Notes: generated by a model not told the origin, from the sequence alone. A DNA stretch of 64,000 nt from Meghimatium bilineatum (GCA_034231615.1 CM067311.1:17380143-17444142), one strand, 5' to 3'. Counted from the stretch's first letter, positions 44,816 to 55,767 are shown. A program made the numbers and translations.

Positions 44816-45074
44816 TAACCCATAGCATTTATTAATGCCGTAGGGGTGTGAGATGTTAGCGATCTCACATTTCAGTGGCGCTTTAAATGAGGACGGTGGC
44901 CATCTACACTCTCTCGCAGTCTTTACTTAGCGGATTAATCCGGTACCCATTTAAGGCTGGGTCGACCCGGGAGCCGTTGTGATCTGAAAAATATTTCCGC
45001 CTCAACTGGGTAATGAACCCAGGACCACTCATATGCGAAGCCAGTGCGCTAACCACAGCGGTACGCGGCTCCCG
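44816..45074 (-). mobile_element. SINE family A, full copy with tRNA-like head
   Basis: On the minus strand ACCGCTGTGGTTAGCGCACT (A box region) and GGTCCTGGGTTCATTACCC (B box) form a tRNA-like head, followed by GCCTTAAATGGGTACCGG, CTAAGTAAAGACTGCGAGAG and a tail GATCGCTAACATCTCACACC. It aligns end to end with 52264-52521. Confidence 0.88.
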
Positions 45075-45348
45075 GTATGTACTGGCCACTAAACTTAGAA
45101 AATATGAAATCACAAACTTTCTTAGCTAAAAAGTAAAATATAGTGCTAAACAGTAATACGGAAAAAATGTTACGTTAAAACAGTTACAAGGAGCAAATGT
45201 TACATCAAAACGTAGATTTTATGAGTTGAAAACAGTGTTCAGAACGAAATAGATTTATGGAAACAGTTTGCGTCGCCCTTTTTTGATTTTCGCCTTCAGA
45301 GGCAATGAAAGAATTTACTTCAAAATAAAAACCAGCAAGTCTACTGAT

Positions 45349-45505
45349 GTTCTTCTTGAGCATTCATTCTGGACTTCCGCTGGATCTCTCATGTAGCATG
45401 ACCATGATCCTACTAGATTTCCAGCATGTAGTCCAGAGAATGGACCTGCGTTGTGTCGCCGTTTATTCACACCAATGGCCTGACACATCCGTCCTCGGCG
45501 ACTAT
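45349..45505 (-). mobile_element. SINE family C copy
   Basis: TCCGCTGGATCTCTCATGTA, then CCTACTAGATTTCCAGCATG and GTTGTGTCGCCGTTTATTCA follow the family C order (compare 1396-1551). Confidence 0.78.
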
Positions 45506-45567
45506 GATGTCCAAAAGTAGTAAGCTGTTATCTGCGTATGCTATAACATCTGTTGATTATATGATTA

Positions 45568-45648
45568 GTAGACGATTTGATCGTGGTATTGAATTAGCGG
45601 ACTAATTCATCTGCGTAGTAGCACATGGTTTAAAATAAATGACATGGA
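45568..45648. repeat. Dispersed 82-bp repeat, copy 1
   Basis: GTAGACGATTTGATCGTGGT begins a segment repeated at 46431-46512 with about four differences. It contains the perfect inverted repeat GAATTAG-CGGA-CTAATTC. Confidence 0.85.
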
Positions 45649-46322
45649 TTGGAACTTTAAAGGACTCAACTTAAGTTTGTTTATCATCATCTCAAGCGAT
45701 GAATCACACATAATTTTGTCCACCATTCCAAAAGGTTGCCGATATTTGTTTTTCATGATATATACCCTGTTAATCATAAATATTAAGAGGCCAACACTCT
45801 ATCATGGGTTCTCAACATTAGTGATCTGACCTCCTTCCTGGGGGCTATAAAGAATTGAAAATGGCGATGTAGAAAAACATTGAAATTTCAGGCCATCTAG
45901 TGAGTGTCTAGTGACCCATCTAGTGACCCGTCTAGTGAGGCCACAGAAAGGCAACTATATAAACGATAAATAACACGATACATATTGATAAACATAACAA
46001 AAATCTCAGTGGTTAAGGTAAATGAGCGTTGTTTAAAAAAGGGCACGACATAGGGCACGAGCAAAGAAAGGTTGAGAACCAAGGCTGTACATTGCAGAAT
46101 ATTAAAGATGTTTGCGTTCACTACTCCCCAAAGATGCAGTTTAATACGGAGCTCACTGCATAAAATCAGAAAGCAGACTGCAGAATCATTACACCATTTG
46201 TTAATTCTAGAATTAAACAGTCAAATTATCTTGCTTGGAAAGAAGACAGAATATAATTTCCATAAATCAGTTACAAGAGACAATGTGTATATTTCAGAAA
46301 AACGTAATTAGTAAGTCAGAAC
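45649..46322. other. No gene; short CTAGTGACC repetition near 45897-45940
   Basis: ATCTAGTGACCCATCTAGTG-type triplication near 45897. Short frames only; no recognised domain. Confidence 0.45.
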
Positions 46323-46438
46323 TATAAGGTGTCTACAAAGTCGCTGTGCAGTGATGTCACATAGATCTGCACTAAATGACGCACATATGACGGAGTATCC
46401 CAAACAATGTAAATGAGTGCACGGTGACGTTGTAGACG
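46323..46438. mobile_element. MITE copy 2 (about 110 bp)
   Basis: After TATA at 46323, GGTGTCTACAAAGTCGCTGT matches the termini of 30952-31071, and GTGCACGGTGACGTTGTAGA is the inverted partner at the right. The last bases run into the dispersed repeat at 46431. Confidence 0.68.
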
Positions 46439-46512
46439 ATTTGATCGTGGCATTGAATTAGCGGACTAATTCAACTGCGTAGTACCACATGGTTTAAAAT
46501 AAATGACATGGA
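46431..46512. repeat. Dispersed 82-bp repeat, copy 2
   Basis: Near-identical to 45568-45648, including the GAATTAGCGGACTAATTC palindrome and ACATGGTTTAAAATAAATGA. Confidence 0.85.
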
Positions 46513-46526
46513 TTGTGAATGTATCA

Positions 46527-46528
46527 AG

Positions 46529-46559
<31 letters not shown>
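46527..46559. repeat. (AAT)n microsatellite
   Basis: About eleven AAT triplets immediately 5' of a SINE B copy; AATAAT also follows that copy, so the SINE probably landed in the microsatellite. Confidence 0.9.
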
Positions 46560-46853
46560 CGCCTGTGTATTGACGGAGCCAAAGAGAGGAGCAAAGAATA
46601 GCAACACTGTTTACCTTCCATGCATGTCGTAATAGGCGACAAAGGACGTTATGGAATGTGGTTAGCTGTCCTATCCCATATAGGGTAAGTGAACCAAAGC
46701 CATGCTGAAGTCAGATGTGTCAGGCCGAAAGACGAAGATATCGCAGCACTGCTACAACAATGAAATGACACCATAACATAACGCATTTCATTCTGTGGAT
46801 TACACCTTGCTAATCTGCAGGACTTTGAGAACGAACGCAAAAGAAGAAGAAGA
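46560..46853 (+). mobile_element. SINE family B copy
   Basis: Collinear with 28050-28327 (GAGCAAAGAATAGCAACACT, GCCATGCTGAAGTCAGATGT, TGCTAATCTGCAGGACTTTG, tail AGAAGAAGAAG). About 25 extra bases lie near 46755-46780. TSD cannot be separated from the AAT repeat. Confidence 0.87.
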
Positions 46854-47451
46854 TAATAATAATAATGAGACCCATAACCGGTCATCATCTTTTGGGTGCC
46901 ACTTTAGAAAGATCAACAGAAGAAAACCCTGCAAATACCTCTGTCTCAGACACTCGGACGAGCATAGAATAAAAACCCCATAATGCCCATGTCTTGGTGA
47001 AGCTAATCCAGAATTTCATCTAATCGTCTCTTCTCCTTCCAGCCTCAAATGTTCTTTGCGACATAATTTTAGAAAGTGAGTCGTGTATCGTTACGTCGAA
47101 ACCACGGAATTTATTCCATTTTACACTGCCAGAAATGCTATTTGATAACTGTATTTGTTGTTGAACAAATGTATTTCTCTTATGTTCTATATATATATAC
47201 ATATAACTGTTTTTTTAAACATATCATGACTGTAGCATTTATATCAAATATCAGAAAACCCATATCCATGTCCAGTTCTCACATCCAAGGAAAAGAATAG
47301 TTTATACTAGTAATCTGTATGATTTATCTTTACTGTAATACTGATCTTACTTTTCCAATTCATATTCAGCAGTGCCATGGCAGCAATCTCGAGGATAACG
47401 AATATATAATCACCATTAAAATTAGATTTACTGTAAGCAAATGGTAGGAGG
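46854..47451. other. No gene recognised
   Basis: Unique sequence with short frames; no supported feature. Confidence 0.45.
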
Positions 47452-47525
47452 CTGTGTGGCGGAGTTGTATAAAGCGATTCCGTAACGGCCAAGGTACTGA
47501 GTTCGACCCCCGCCAGAATTGTGCA
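47452..47525 (+). mobile_element. tRNA-like SINE head
   Basis: GTGTGGCGGAGTTGTATAAA and GAGTTCGACCCCCGCC are placed like A and B boxes of a tRNA. Acceptor strands do not pair. No second copy was found in the window. Confidence 0.5.
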
Positions 47526-47615
47526 TCTGGACCGTTCAGAAAGTAATGGTAAAATAGTGAACGTATTTATATTGACTAGAAATTAAACACAGCCAAAATA
47601 TGCTGGGTTGATGGC

Positions 47616-48152
47616 AACGTCATGAATCATCATCATCATCAAGTGCCGTCTCCGCAACGAAGGTTGGCTGCAACGTATCTCCAACATCTCCTGTCTCTTG
47701 TCTTCGTGGTGCACTCTGCTAGACTGTAACCTGTCCATCGTGTAATGTTACTCTCCCACTTGTATCTCTGCCTACCTCTTGCTCGCCTCCCTTTGACTTT
47801 ACCCTCAAGTAAGGTTTTCAATAAGGTGTCATGTCTTTTAATGTGTCAAAAATATTTTATTTGCCTGATCTTTATTTCTCTTAGTAGTTCTTTCTTTATA
47901 TTAAGTGTCTTTAGCACCTCTTTATTTGTTTTCTTCTCTTTCCATGATGTTCTCCCTATTCTTCTATATACCCACATCTCAAAGGCATCAATTTTGTATT
48001 CTAATTGTTTATTTAGTGTCCATGTTTCTGAGCCATACATTAATATGGAATAGATGTAGCATTTTATAATTCTCATTTTTAACTTGTTTGTAATTTGTTT
48101 AGATATTAATAATTTCCTCATGTCATTGAAGGTACTGAATAACGTCCTGAAT
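47616..48152 (-). mobile_element. RTE-2 copy with probable 12-bp TSD
   Basis: AACGTCATGAAT (47616-47627) and AACGTCCTGAAT (48141-48152) flank it. The minus strand reads MYGSETWTLNKQLEYKIDAF, EMWVYRRIGRTSWKEKKTNK, IKYFGHIKRH, then after a disruption KTLLEGKVKGRRARGRQRYK and RCGDGT, with a TGATGATG tail. It is about 130 bp longer at its 5' end than the copy at 40929. Confidence 0.9.
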
Positions 48153-48214
48153 AAGATACTCTACCAATTAAATAAAAAACGGCAGGAGTATCTGTGACGA
48201 ATATGTAGTCATTA

Positions 48215-48640
48215 GAACATCATCATTATCTTATATATCTTGGACAGGATGTAGCAGTCATCACATTCTTTAGAAACGTATGACGATCTTGAGCTAATCT
48301 TCCTTCTTTTGTGTGTGACGTGTTCGGGTAATCTTTGATATCCTGCGTCCATCTTCTTTGTAGTTTGTAATCTATCTTTTCTCGTTTCCCTGGCATCATC
48401 GCATCCATACTATTTTTTTATAGGCTGCAATTTCGTTTGATATGGCCAAAATATTTTCTGGAGAGAACTGTATCATTACTCAGTGTTCTTTTACCTTCAA
48501 TTTTCTCAGACAAAATGCTGATTATTTTGGTCCATGACATTTTGAGGATGGCTTTCTAATATTTTATTTCAAACGCTGCAATTTTGTTTCTTATTTTATT
48601 GATCATTGTCTTAGATTCACAGCCATATAAATAAATAAAT
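48215..48640 (-). mobile_element. Third RTE-like RT tail, different subfamily
   Basis: The minus strand gives GKREKIDYKLQRRWTQDIKD, then HTKEGRLAQDRHTFLKNVMT and ATSC, the known RRW..DI..W....L..A..LA.DR pattern of RT C-termini. Upstream are KYFGHIKRN-like and SESKTMINKI-like blocks. A TGATGATG-like tail lies at 48218-48230. Confidence 0.8.
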
Positions 48641-48699
48641 AAAATAAATTCGAATACATCTTGTTGAAAATTAAATTGGCTCATCTCACTATAGAAAAA

Positions 48700-49090
48700 C
48701 GATACATCATCATTGGACGCTTACAGACTGGATAATCACAAAATGTAGTGTCCAGACAATTTAATGTGGTTAGAAGCACCATTAATCATATTTGGAGGAG
48801 ATTTCAACAAACTAGCTCAGTGGCAGAATGGCCGTGCAGTGGAAGACCCAGAGTCACAACTCTAACCGAAGACATACAGCTGCATCCCCTCAGGAATCGA
48901 TTTGAATCTACGTCCTCCACAATCAACTCAATGTCAACAACTTTTCGAATCGGTCAGGAACAGGCTGTACGATGCTGGTCTTTAAGTTAGAAGATCCTAT
49001 TGAGGTCCTATTCTTACGGACCGACATCGTTAGAACCGACTGCAGTTGGAGAAGCGTAATCGTCAATGGACCGTTGGAAATGACTGCAAA
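48700..49090 (+). mobile_element. Tc1/mariner-like transposase N-terminal fragment
   Basis: The plus strand reads MSRQFNVVRSTINHIWRRFQ, then GRPRVTTLTEDIQLHPLRNR, the paired helix-turn-helix and GRPR linker of Tc1-like transposases, and after a frameshift a GPILTDRH-like block near 49000-49025. No DDE residues follow; the copy ends near 49085. Confidence 0.87.
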
Positions 49091-49244
49091 CTTGTACGGG
49101 TTTAGTTTAGTTAAAGTCTGAAAGTTTCTTCATGCCAAGGTTGAAATATTAATTCCGTAATGAAATGTTTGAGTGCACGATTGAAATAATATTGCGTTTT
49201 TCTTTTGAACAGTATATATAAATATAAATATATATCATACTAAT
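49091..49244. other. No gene recognised
   Basis: Short AT-rich spacer between transposase and retrotransposon fragments. Confidence 0.4.
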
Positions 49245-49881
49245 TAGTTTAAATGAACAACAAATTGAAAAAAGCACACACATTCTCCTATCTAGGAAGC
49301 ACATTAATACTCGACGGTGATGTCATAGCAGAAATTACAACTCCCAATGCATTAGCTTAAAATTCCTTTAACAGATTGTCTAATATCTGGAGGTCAAAAT
49401 CAATCAGCACAAGCACTAAAATGCGCTTGTTTAATTCCTGCGTTATTCCGGTGCTATCATATGGATGTGAGAGCTGGAACAGCTCTTTATCTTCATAAAA
49501 AAATTTACTGAGTTTCAAGAACAAATGTCTTCGTAGGATAACTAACACCCATTGGAGTGAATTCAAATCCAATGATAAAATCAGAGAAGAGACACATCAA
49601 AACTTCATCACAGATGTTATCAGAAAACGCCGTTGGTCCTACATCGGGCATGTCCTACGCGTAGACATCAACAGAATACACCACCAATCTCTTGAATGGA
49701 TACCTAAAGTAAAAAGAGCCAGGGGTAGACCAAAAGAAACACTCATATCAACAATACTTGGAGAAACTAAAACAACCAATATACATACTATTCAAGAACT
49801 GCACAGCATAGCTTTGAACAGACATAATTTTAGAGATCTGACCTCTGCCATATGCGCTAACATCAGCGCTAAAGGAAAATG
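49245..49881 (+). mobile_element. CR1/Jockey-like RT C-terminal pseudogene
   Basis: The plus strand reads FSYLGSTLILDGDVIAEI, NSFNRLSNIWRSKSISTSTK, VIPVLSYGCESWN, LSFKNKCLRRITNTHWSEF, FITDVIRKRRWSYIGHVLRV, VKRARGRPKETLISTILGET, and ends CANISAKGK with a TGA at 49879-49881. There is an in-frame stop near 49359 and a one-base shift near 49500; otherwise the last 300 bp are open. It ends next to (TA)n. Confidence 0.9.
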
Positions 49882-50093
49882 AATATATATATATATATAT
49901 ATATATAAGCAAACTATACTAGATAATAAATTAAAAATGATATTACCATTAACCTAATTGCTTACCATACAATCTTGTGTATGGGGTTGAACAGCAAAGC
50001 AAACGATGGTGACATAATCTGATCAGGTTTTATTAAACTGAATTGGATTATAATTAGATATGGATGACTGAGAATCTCATCTTGGTAATTCGA

Positions 50094-50512
50094 TGACACT
50101 AGTCATCTTTAGACACTAGTCATCTTTAGACACTAGTCATCTTTAGACACTAGTCATCTTTAGACACTAGTCATCTTGAGGCACTAGTCATCTTTAGACA
50201 CTAGTCATCTTTAAACAGTAGTCATCTTTAGACACTAGTCATCTTTAGACACTAGTCATCTTTAGACACTAGTCATCTTTAGACACTAGTCATCCTTATA
50301 CACTAGTCATCTTTAGACACTAGTCATCTTTAGACACTAGTCATCTTTAGACACTAGTCATCTTTAGACACTAGTCTTATTTAGACACTAGTCATCTTTA
50401 GACACTAGTCATCTTTAGACACTAGTCATCTTTAGACACTAGTCATCTTTAGACACTAGTCTTATTTAGACACTAGTCATCTTTAGACACTAGTCATCTT
50501 TAGATACTAGTC
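50094..50512. repeat. 17-bp array (TAGTCATCTTTAGACAC), about 24 copies
   Basis: Very uniform units. The rare variant CTTATTTAGACAC occurs twice with the same neighbours (near 50375 and 50461), indicating a block duplication of about five units. Confidence 0.96.
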
Positions 50513-50562
50513 CAACTTTGAATGTAACTTCATAGAAAATAGTGTTGGAAATTCAAGAAAAC

Positions 50563-50932
<370 letters not shown>

Positions 50933-50934
50933 AA

Positions 50935-51375
50935 GCTAACACAAAATGTTGATGACGGCGCAGAGACGATGAGCAGAGCACATGGTCCGCATGAAAGATC
51001 ATTGTCTACCAAAAAAAGTTGTTACATGGAGAACTCTAGACTAGCTCCAACAAGGCCGGATGACAGAAGAAGCGTTTTAAAGACACTATTAAGGCATCAT
51101 TGACTCCCCTCAAAATGGACACAGATTCGTGGAAGAATTTTTCACAAGACAGAACCAACTGGAGTGCAGAATCAAGAGTGGTGTTGCAGCTGCAGCGAAC
51201 CTCAGACATGCTGCGCAACAAAAACGCTAGAAGGTCCTACATACTTCTCCCACACAAGCTCAGTGTGTGGTAGACAATTCCAGACACGTGTAGGACTCAC
51301 AGTCGGAAACACTGCATCTTCATCATCCCACATGAGGTGAATGGTCATCGTCGACTTTGATGGAAGAACAATATA
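50935..51375 (+). mobile_element. C2H2-ended non-LTR retrotransposon tail, decayed
   Basis: Frameshifted plus-strand blocks match the minus-strand element at 17016-17690: RRAEHMVRMKDHCLPKK-like (50970-51020), RRSVLKTLL-like (51065-51095), HRFVEEFFTRQNQL-like region, and SVCGRQFQTRVGLTVGN-like finger near 51255-51310. The 3' end GGTCATCGTCGACTTTGATG (51343-51362) is the shared terminus. Confidence 0.82.
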
Positions 51376-51495
51376 CACACGCACATGCACACACACACAC
51401 TTGCACGCACGCACGCACGCACGCAAGCGCACGCACGCACACACACACACACGCACGCACGCACATACACACACACACACGCACGCACACAAATA
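51375..51495. repeat. CA/GCAC-rich simple repeat
   Basis: CACACACA and GCACGCAC runs directly downstream of the retrotransposon 3' end, perhaps its tail or pre-existing target. Confidence 0.9.
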
Positions 51496-51514
51496 CCCCT
51501 TTTAAATATTAATC

Positions 51515-51735
51515 ATCATATGACATATTCTTTCCAGAACATGGTCGTCTTGTTGAGTTCTGTAACCACTCCGCGATTCTGCGAGAGTTGATCCGCCGCA
51601 GCTAAAGACATGTTCCAACAATCAGCTATATCACTACACCATCGTCGTCTGTGGCGCCTTCTTCCCCTGTTGCTGTTAACTCTGCCTTCACCTATTAATC
51701 TTTCCATGCTGTTATGTCTAATTTTCAATATTAAT
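51515..51735 (-). mobile_element. RT C-terminal fragment, copy 1 (QLSQNRGV subtype)
   Basis: The minus strand reads HNSMERLIGEGRVNSNRGRR, RRRWCSDIADCWNMSLAAAD, QLSQNRGVV, an open 75-codon frame. The second copy is at 57085-57310. Confidence 0.82.
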
Positions 51736-51906
51736 ATATACATAAATTATCGACCATCAACCCACATAAACTACAATTTCTTTGCCTTCTTAACGACCAC
51801 AAATTGTTGCAAAATGTTGAATTGTGGGCGACAGTGCTTTTACTAAAAAAAATTGCTGGTATACAGTAAACAGTAATTCTCGTTATCATCACTAGTTTCT
51901 TAACCA

Positions 51907-52072
51907 GGACTGTAGCCATGCTGCGGTAAAAGGCATAACCATGCTGCGGTAAAAGGCATAACCATGCTGCGGTAAAATGCATAACCATGCTGCGGTAAAA
52001 GGCATAACCATGCTGCGGTAAAAGGCATAACCATGCTGCGGTAAAAGGCATAACCATGCTGCGGTAAAAGGC
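51907..52072. repeat. 23-bp array, 7 copies
   Basis: ACCATGCTGCGGTAAAAGGC starts the unit; one copy has AAAATGC. It faintly resembles the SINE B segment GCCATGCTGAAGTC..AAAGGC, which may be its source. The unit cycles through frames, giving the AWLCLLPQHGYAFYRSMVM protein pattern. Confidence 0.94.
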
Positions 52073-52263
52073 AGGGAAACTTAGAATAGACAAATTCCAC
52101 ATCATAAAACACAGTCTTTGATCGCAAAAATTAGTGTAGTTTAGTGGCTAGGCAATTAATGGAAATGGCCGGTAGAGGATGAACAAGACCAGTGAACAAC
52201 GAAATAATACACCGTTCAAATAGAATTAAGGACTAATTAAAAAAAAATAGCACTAAATCAAAA

Positions 52264-52521
52264 AGGGGGCCACGTATCGCAGTGGTTTACGCACTGGCTT
52301 CGCATATGCGTGGTCCTGGGTTCATTCCACAGTTGAGGTCGAAATGTTTTCAGATTGTAATGACTCCCGCGTCAGCCAGGCCTTAATTTGGATACCGGGT
52401 TAATCGGGAAGTAAAGACTGCAAGGGAGAGCAGATGGCTACCGCCCTCATATAGCAGAGTCACTGAAATGTGAGATCACTAATATCTCACACGACTACGG
52501 CATAAAAAATGCTATGGGTTA
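52264..52521 (+). mobile_element. SINE family A, full copy with tRNA-like head
   Basis: CGCAGTGGTTTACGCACTGG and GGTCCTGGGTTCATTCC give the A and B boxes. The body and tail (GGATACCGGGTTAATCGGGA, AGTAAAGACTGCAAGGGAGA, TGAAATGTGAGATCACTAAT, ATGCTATGGGTTA) match 44816-45074 in reverse. Confidence 0.9.
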
Positions 52522-52644
52522 GTTTAAATTAACTTGAAGTAAAAAACAATAATAATAACCAAACAGCATCTCAAAATATACCATTACAACCGTATCAGTT
52601 ACAATCAGCACTATATTTTATGACGCCAGCTTTAACATTTTCAG

Positions 52645-53540
52645 AAAATAACCGAGGTAATAGTAATCGCAAAAACAGGAAAAAAAAACACTATTCTCAT
52701 CAATTACCAACAACTTAAACAGGTGAAAGAATTCATTCATCTTGGAAGCATCATATCATCAAATGGAAAGAAAACACCAAAGAAATCCAACATGGATGCA
52801 TCATAGCATACCAGATCTTAGGGCATATGTCCCCTATTTGCAAAAAAGAAATATGTGAACATGGTCACCAAAACGGCACTATATAAAACGATCATCATAC
52901 CTTCACTATACTATCAATGTCAAAAGTGGACACTAACAAACAGATGTCAAAAGGTAACTTGTTACAAGAAAAATGACTTGTCTACGTGGAATTATTCTGG
53001 AAGTAAAAATAAGAGACAGAATCAGGAACGCAAACATCAGAAGACTAACAAACACAATGCCAATCCTGGATTACATCAGAAGACTAACAAACACAATGCC
53101 AATCCTGGATTACATCAGAAGACTAACAAACACAATGCCAATCCTGGATTACATCAGAAGACTAACAAACACAATGCCAATCCTGGATTACATCAGAAGA
53201 CTAACAAACACAATACCAATCCTGGATTACATCAGAAGACTAACAAACACAATGCCAATCCTGGATTACATCAGAAGACTAACAGACACAATGCCAATCC
53301 TGGAATACATCAGAAGACTAACAAACACAATGCCAATCCTGGATTACATAAGAAGACTAACACACGCAATCCTGGATTACATCAGAAGACTAACAAACAC
53401 AATGCCAATCCTGGATTACATCAGAAGACTAACAAACACAATGCCAATCCTGGATTACAAAATAACACAACATATTAAATGGTTTTCGCATGCTACCAGA
53501 TTACCATCAGAGAATTCCACTCAAAAAAGCATTACTATAC
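52645..53540 (+). mobile_element. RTE-like RT pseudogene carrying an internal coding expansion (5' part)
   Basis: The plus strand reads TEVIVIAKTGK (52650-52685), LKQVKEFIHLGSIISSNGK (52715-52770), TIIIPSLYYQCQKWTL (52885-52935), CLRGIILEVKIRDRIRNANI (52979-53037), then eleven copies of a 39-bp segment, then YKITQHIKWFSHATRLPS (53457-53510). The same frame runs from 52973 through the array and beyond. The 3' remainder lies at 54079-54205, after an insertion. Confidence 0.9.
53029..53470 (+). repeat. 39-bp array (11 copies) expanded in frame inside the RT tail
   Basis: In the RT frame each unit encodes IRRLTNTMPILDY (13 residues). One copy lacks 6 bp (RRLTHAILDYI), still in frame; others carry single substitutions. 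Related RTE tails have a single such segment before the IKWFGH block, so the unit is native retrotransposon sequence. A second plus-strand frame (HQKTNKHNANPGL) is also open. Confidence 0.93.
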
Positions 53541-54078
53541 AGACACGGGCTTGCCTATATCATCACTGTATTTTCTTCTCACCGGCTCTCTCCTCTGCTC
53601 TTTATTTTCCACTCTCCCTCATTCTCATCTGTTCTTGCTGCATTGGCCTCTTTCTCTCACTCTCTCATCATCGTCTTTTGTTCTTCCCCTACATTATGAT
53701 CGTATGTCGGTAATACTCATTGCCTGTTGCCACGTTTGAGGTAAGTACTTATTTTAGTTTATATCATTTGATTTACTATTATATCTTATCCATTTTCCAC
53801 TTCCCACTTTCTTATGTGCACTTTCTCCCCCTTAATCACCACTTTATTCTCCCTATATCCTTTTCTTCCCTGTCATGCTGCTCCATCTGTGCTTCCTCCA
53901 TTATCTATTCGCTATTGTCCTCTTCACCTCCATACCATAACCATGTTTGTCCCCATGTAAGATATGAAGGCTTTTTAGTCGAAGCGTCGTCTGTCTTTTA
54001 TCACATTGTTATGTTATTTTATGTTTTATTTTGGTAACACATCTACCTATTTTTGTTTATCTTGAATATAAAGACACG
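53541..54078. mobile_element. About 520-bp insertion in the RTE copy, 7-bp TSD
   Basis: AGACACG at 53541-53547 and 54072-54078 (11 bp with one mismatch if ATA is included) brackets it. RT coding resumes directly after. The left part is TC-rich (CTCTCTCCTCTGC); the right part has GGCTTTTTAGTCGAAGCGTC and TGTTATGTTATTTTATG. Class unknown; an unrecognised LINE or Penelope-like 3' end is possible. Confidence 0.72.
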
Positions 54079-54205
54079 ATGGATACAAAACCAGGGGGAG
54101 ACCTTGCAAATGATGGATTAAAGAAATAAAACGAGTCAACGAAAACATCATCTATAAAGAACACAAAAATGCCACCTATAGAGACGTCTTCTATCCTTGG
54201 CACTG
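54079..54205 (+). mobile_element. RTE-like RT pseudogene, 3' remainder
   Basis: The plus strand gives GYKTRGRPCKWWIKEIKRVN, then YKEHKNATYRDVFYPWHCKA and a stop. A related fragment is at 60545-60700. Confidence 0.85.
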
Positions 54206-54652
54206 TAAGGCATAAAGGGGTATAAAGCGAAAAGAAAGAAAGAAGAAGAAAGCATTAACATGTGTAAAATGACAGTACAACAATCAACACAACCCTCAAT
54301 TTCAAAATTAATGAAAATAACAATAAAGGTCAACATTGTCATTATGGTGTGGGTGTCTTCCATTATTTGAGATACATTCAAGACACCGCTGTCACATGGA
54401 AACAATGAGCTTGCAAATGAAACATTGGGGCACTGCCTGCCACTGATGCAGAAGTACCAGAAGCAGTTCATGAAGAGATACAGGAGAAGGTAGATGTTGC
54501 TTATCTAGTCGCCTGAGCTCGTACCAAAGACATTTTATGGCATTCATATCCGGACTGTTTGCTGGCCAATCCATTCTATTGTCGACCACTTGTTGCAGGA
54601 AATCATTTACTGCACGATAACGTTGTGGTCTTGCATTATTTTCTTTAAGGGC

Positions 54653-55302
54653 TGTATTGCACCCAATAACCTGTACTGCTTGGATGGGACTGTATTGCAC
54701 CCAATAACCTGTACTGCTTGGATGGGACTGTATTGCACCCAATAACCTGTGGTGCTTGGATGGGACTGTATTGCACCCAATAACCTGTAGTACTAGGATG
54801 GGACTGTATTGAACCCAATAACATGTAGTGCTTGGATGGGACTGTATTGCACCCAATAACATGTAGTACTGGGATGGGACTGTATTGCACCCAATAACCT
54901 GTAGTGCTAGGATGGGACTGTATTGCACCCAATAACCTGTACTGCTTGGATGGGACTGTATTGAACCCAATAACCTGTAGTGCTAGGATGGGACTGTATT
55001 GCACCCAATAACCTGTACTGCTTGGATGGGACTGTATTGCACCCAATAACCTGTAGTGATTGGATGGGACTGTATTGCCCCCAATAGCCTGTAGTGCTAG
55101 GATGGGACTGTATTGCACCCAATAACCTGTAGTGCTAGGATGGGACTGTATTGCACCCAATAACCTGTACTGCTTGGATGGGACTGTATTGAACCCAATA
55201 ACCTGTAGTTCTTGGATGGGACTGTATTGCACCCAATAACATGTAGTACTGGGATGGGACTGTATTGCACCCAATAACCTGTAGTGCTAGGATGGTAAGA
55301 GG
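54653..55302 (-). repeat. 38-bp array (about 17 copies) inside the Tc1 transposase
   Basis: On the minus strand the unit encodes ILALQVIGCNTVP in the transposase frame. Being 38 bp, it shifts frame at each copy, so three phases alternate (PILALQVIGCNTV, SKQYRLLGAIQSH, SSTGYWVQYSP), all without stops, and a continuous open frame of about 200 codons results. The copy next to KENNARP is in the proper frame. Confidence 0.94.
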
Positions 55303-55468
55303 CAGTCGAATCTTGTCACGTTAGTGGTCACCATTCAGATTCACAATCACATAGAGGGAGTTATGTGGAGTAAATTAATGGATCCTCTCATCGTCACTTA
55401 TCCCCACCAAATCAATTAAGCTCGAGGACTGCACCGACACTGAAGCGTTCGTACGACGACTATACTAT

Positions 55469-55767
55469 GATTCGTCCATCTTCTTCTTCTGCGTTCGTTC
55501 TCAAACTCCTGCAGATTAGCAGGATGTAGTCCGAAGAACGGAATGAGTTGTGTCATGGTTTACAGCATTGCTGCGATATCTGCGCATTTCGGTCTGGCAC
55601 ATCCGACTTCAGCATGGTGTGGGTCACTGACCCTATATGGGATGGGACAGCCAACTCCATACCATAACCTCCTTAGTCGCCTCTTACGACATGCGTAGAA
55701 GGTAAACAGTGTCGCTATTCTTTGCTCCACTTTCAGGCCCCAGCAACACACGGGCGATTAGTCCATC
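55469..55767 (-). mobile_element. SINE family B inserted in the Tc1 pseudogene, 12-bp TSD
   Basis: GATTCGTCCATC (55469-55480) and GATTAGTCCATC (55756-55767) flank a 275-bp copy in reverse orientation. It splits the transposase just after the DESRF block, so the SINE is younger than the transposon. Confidence 0.92.
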
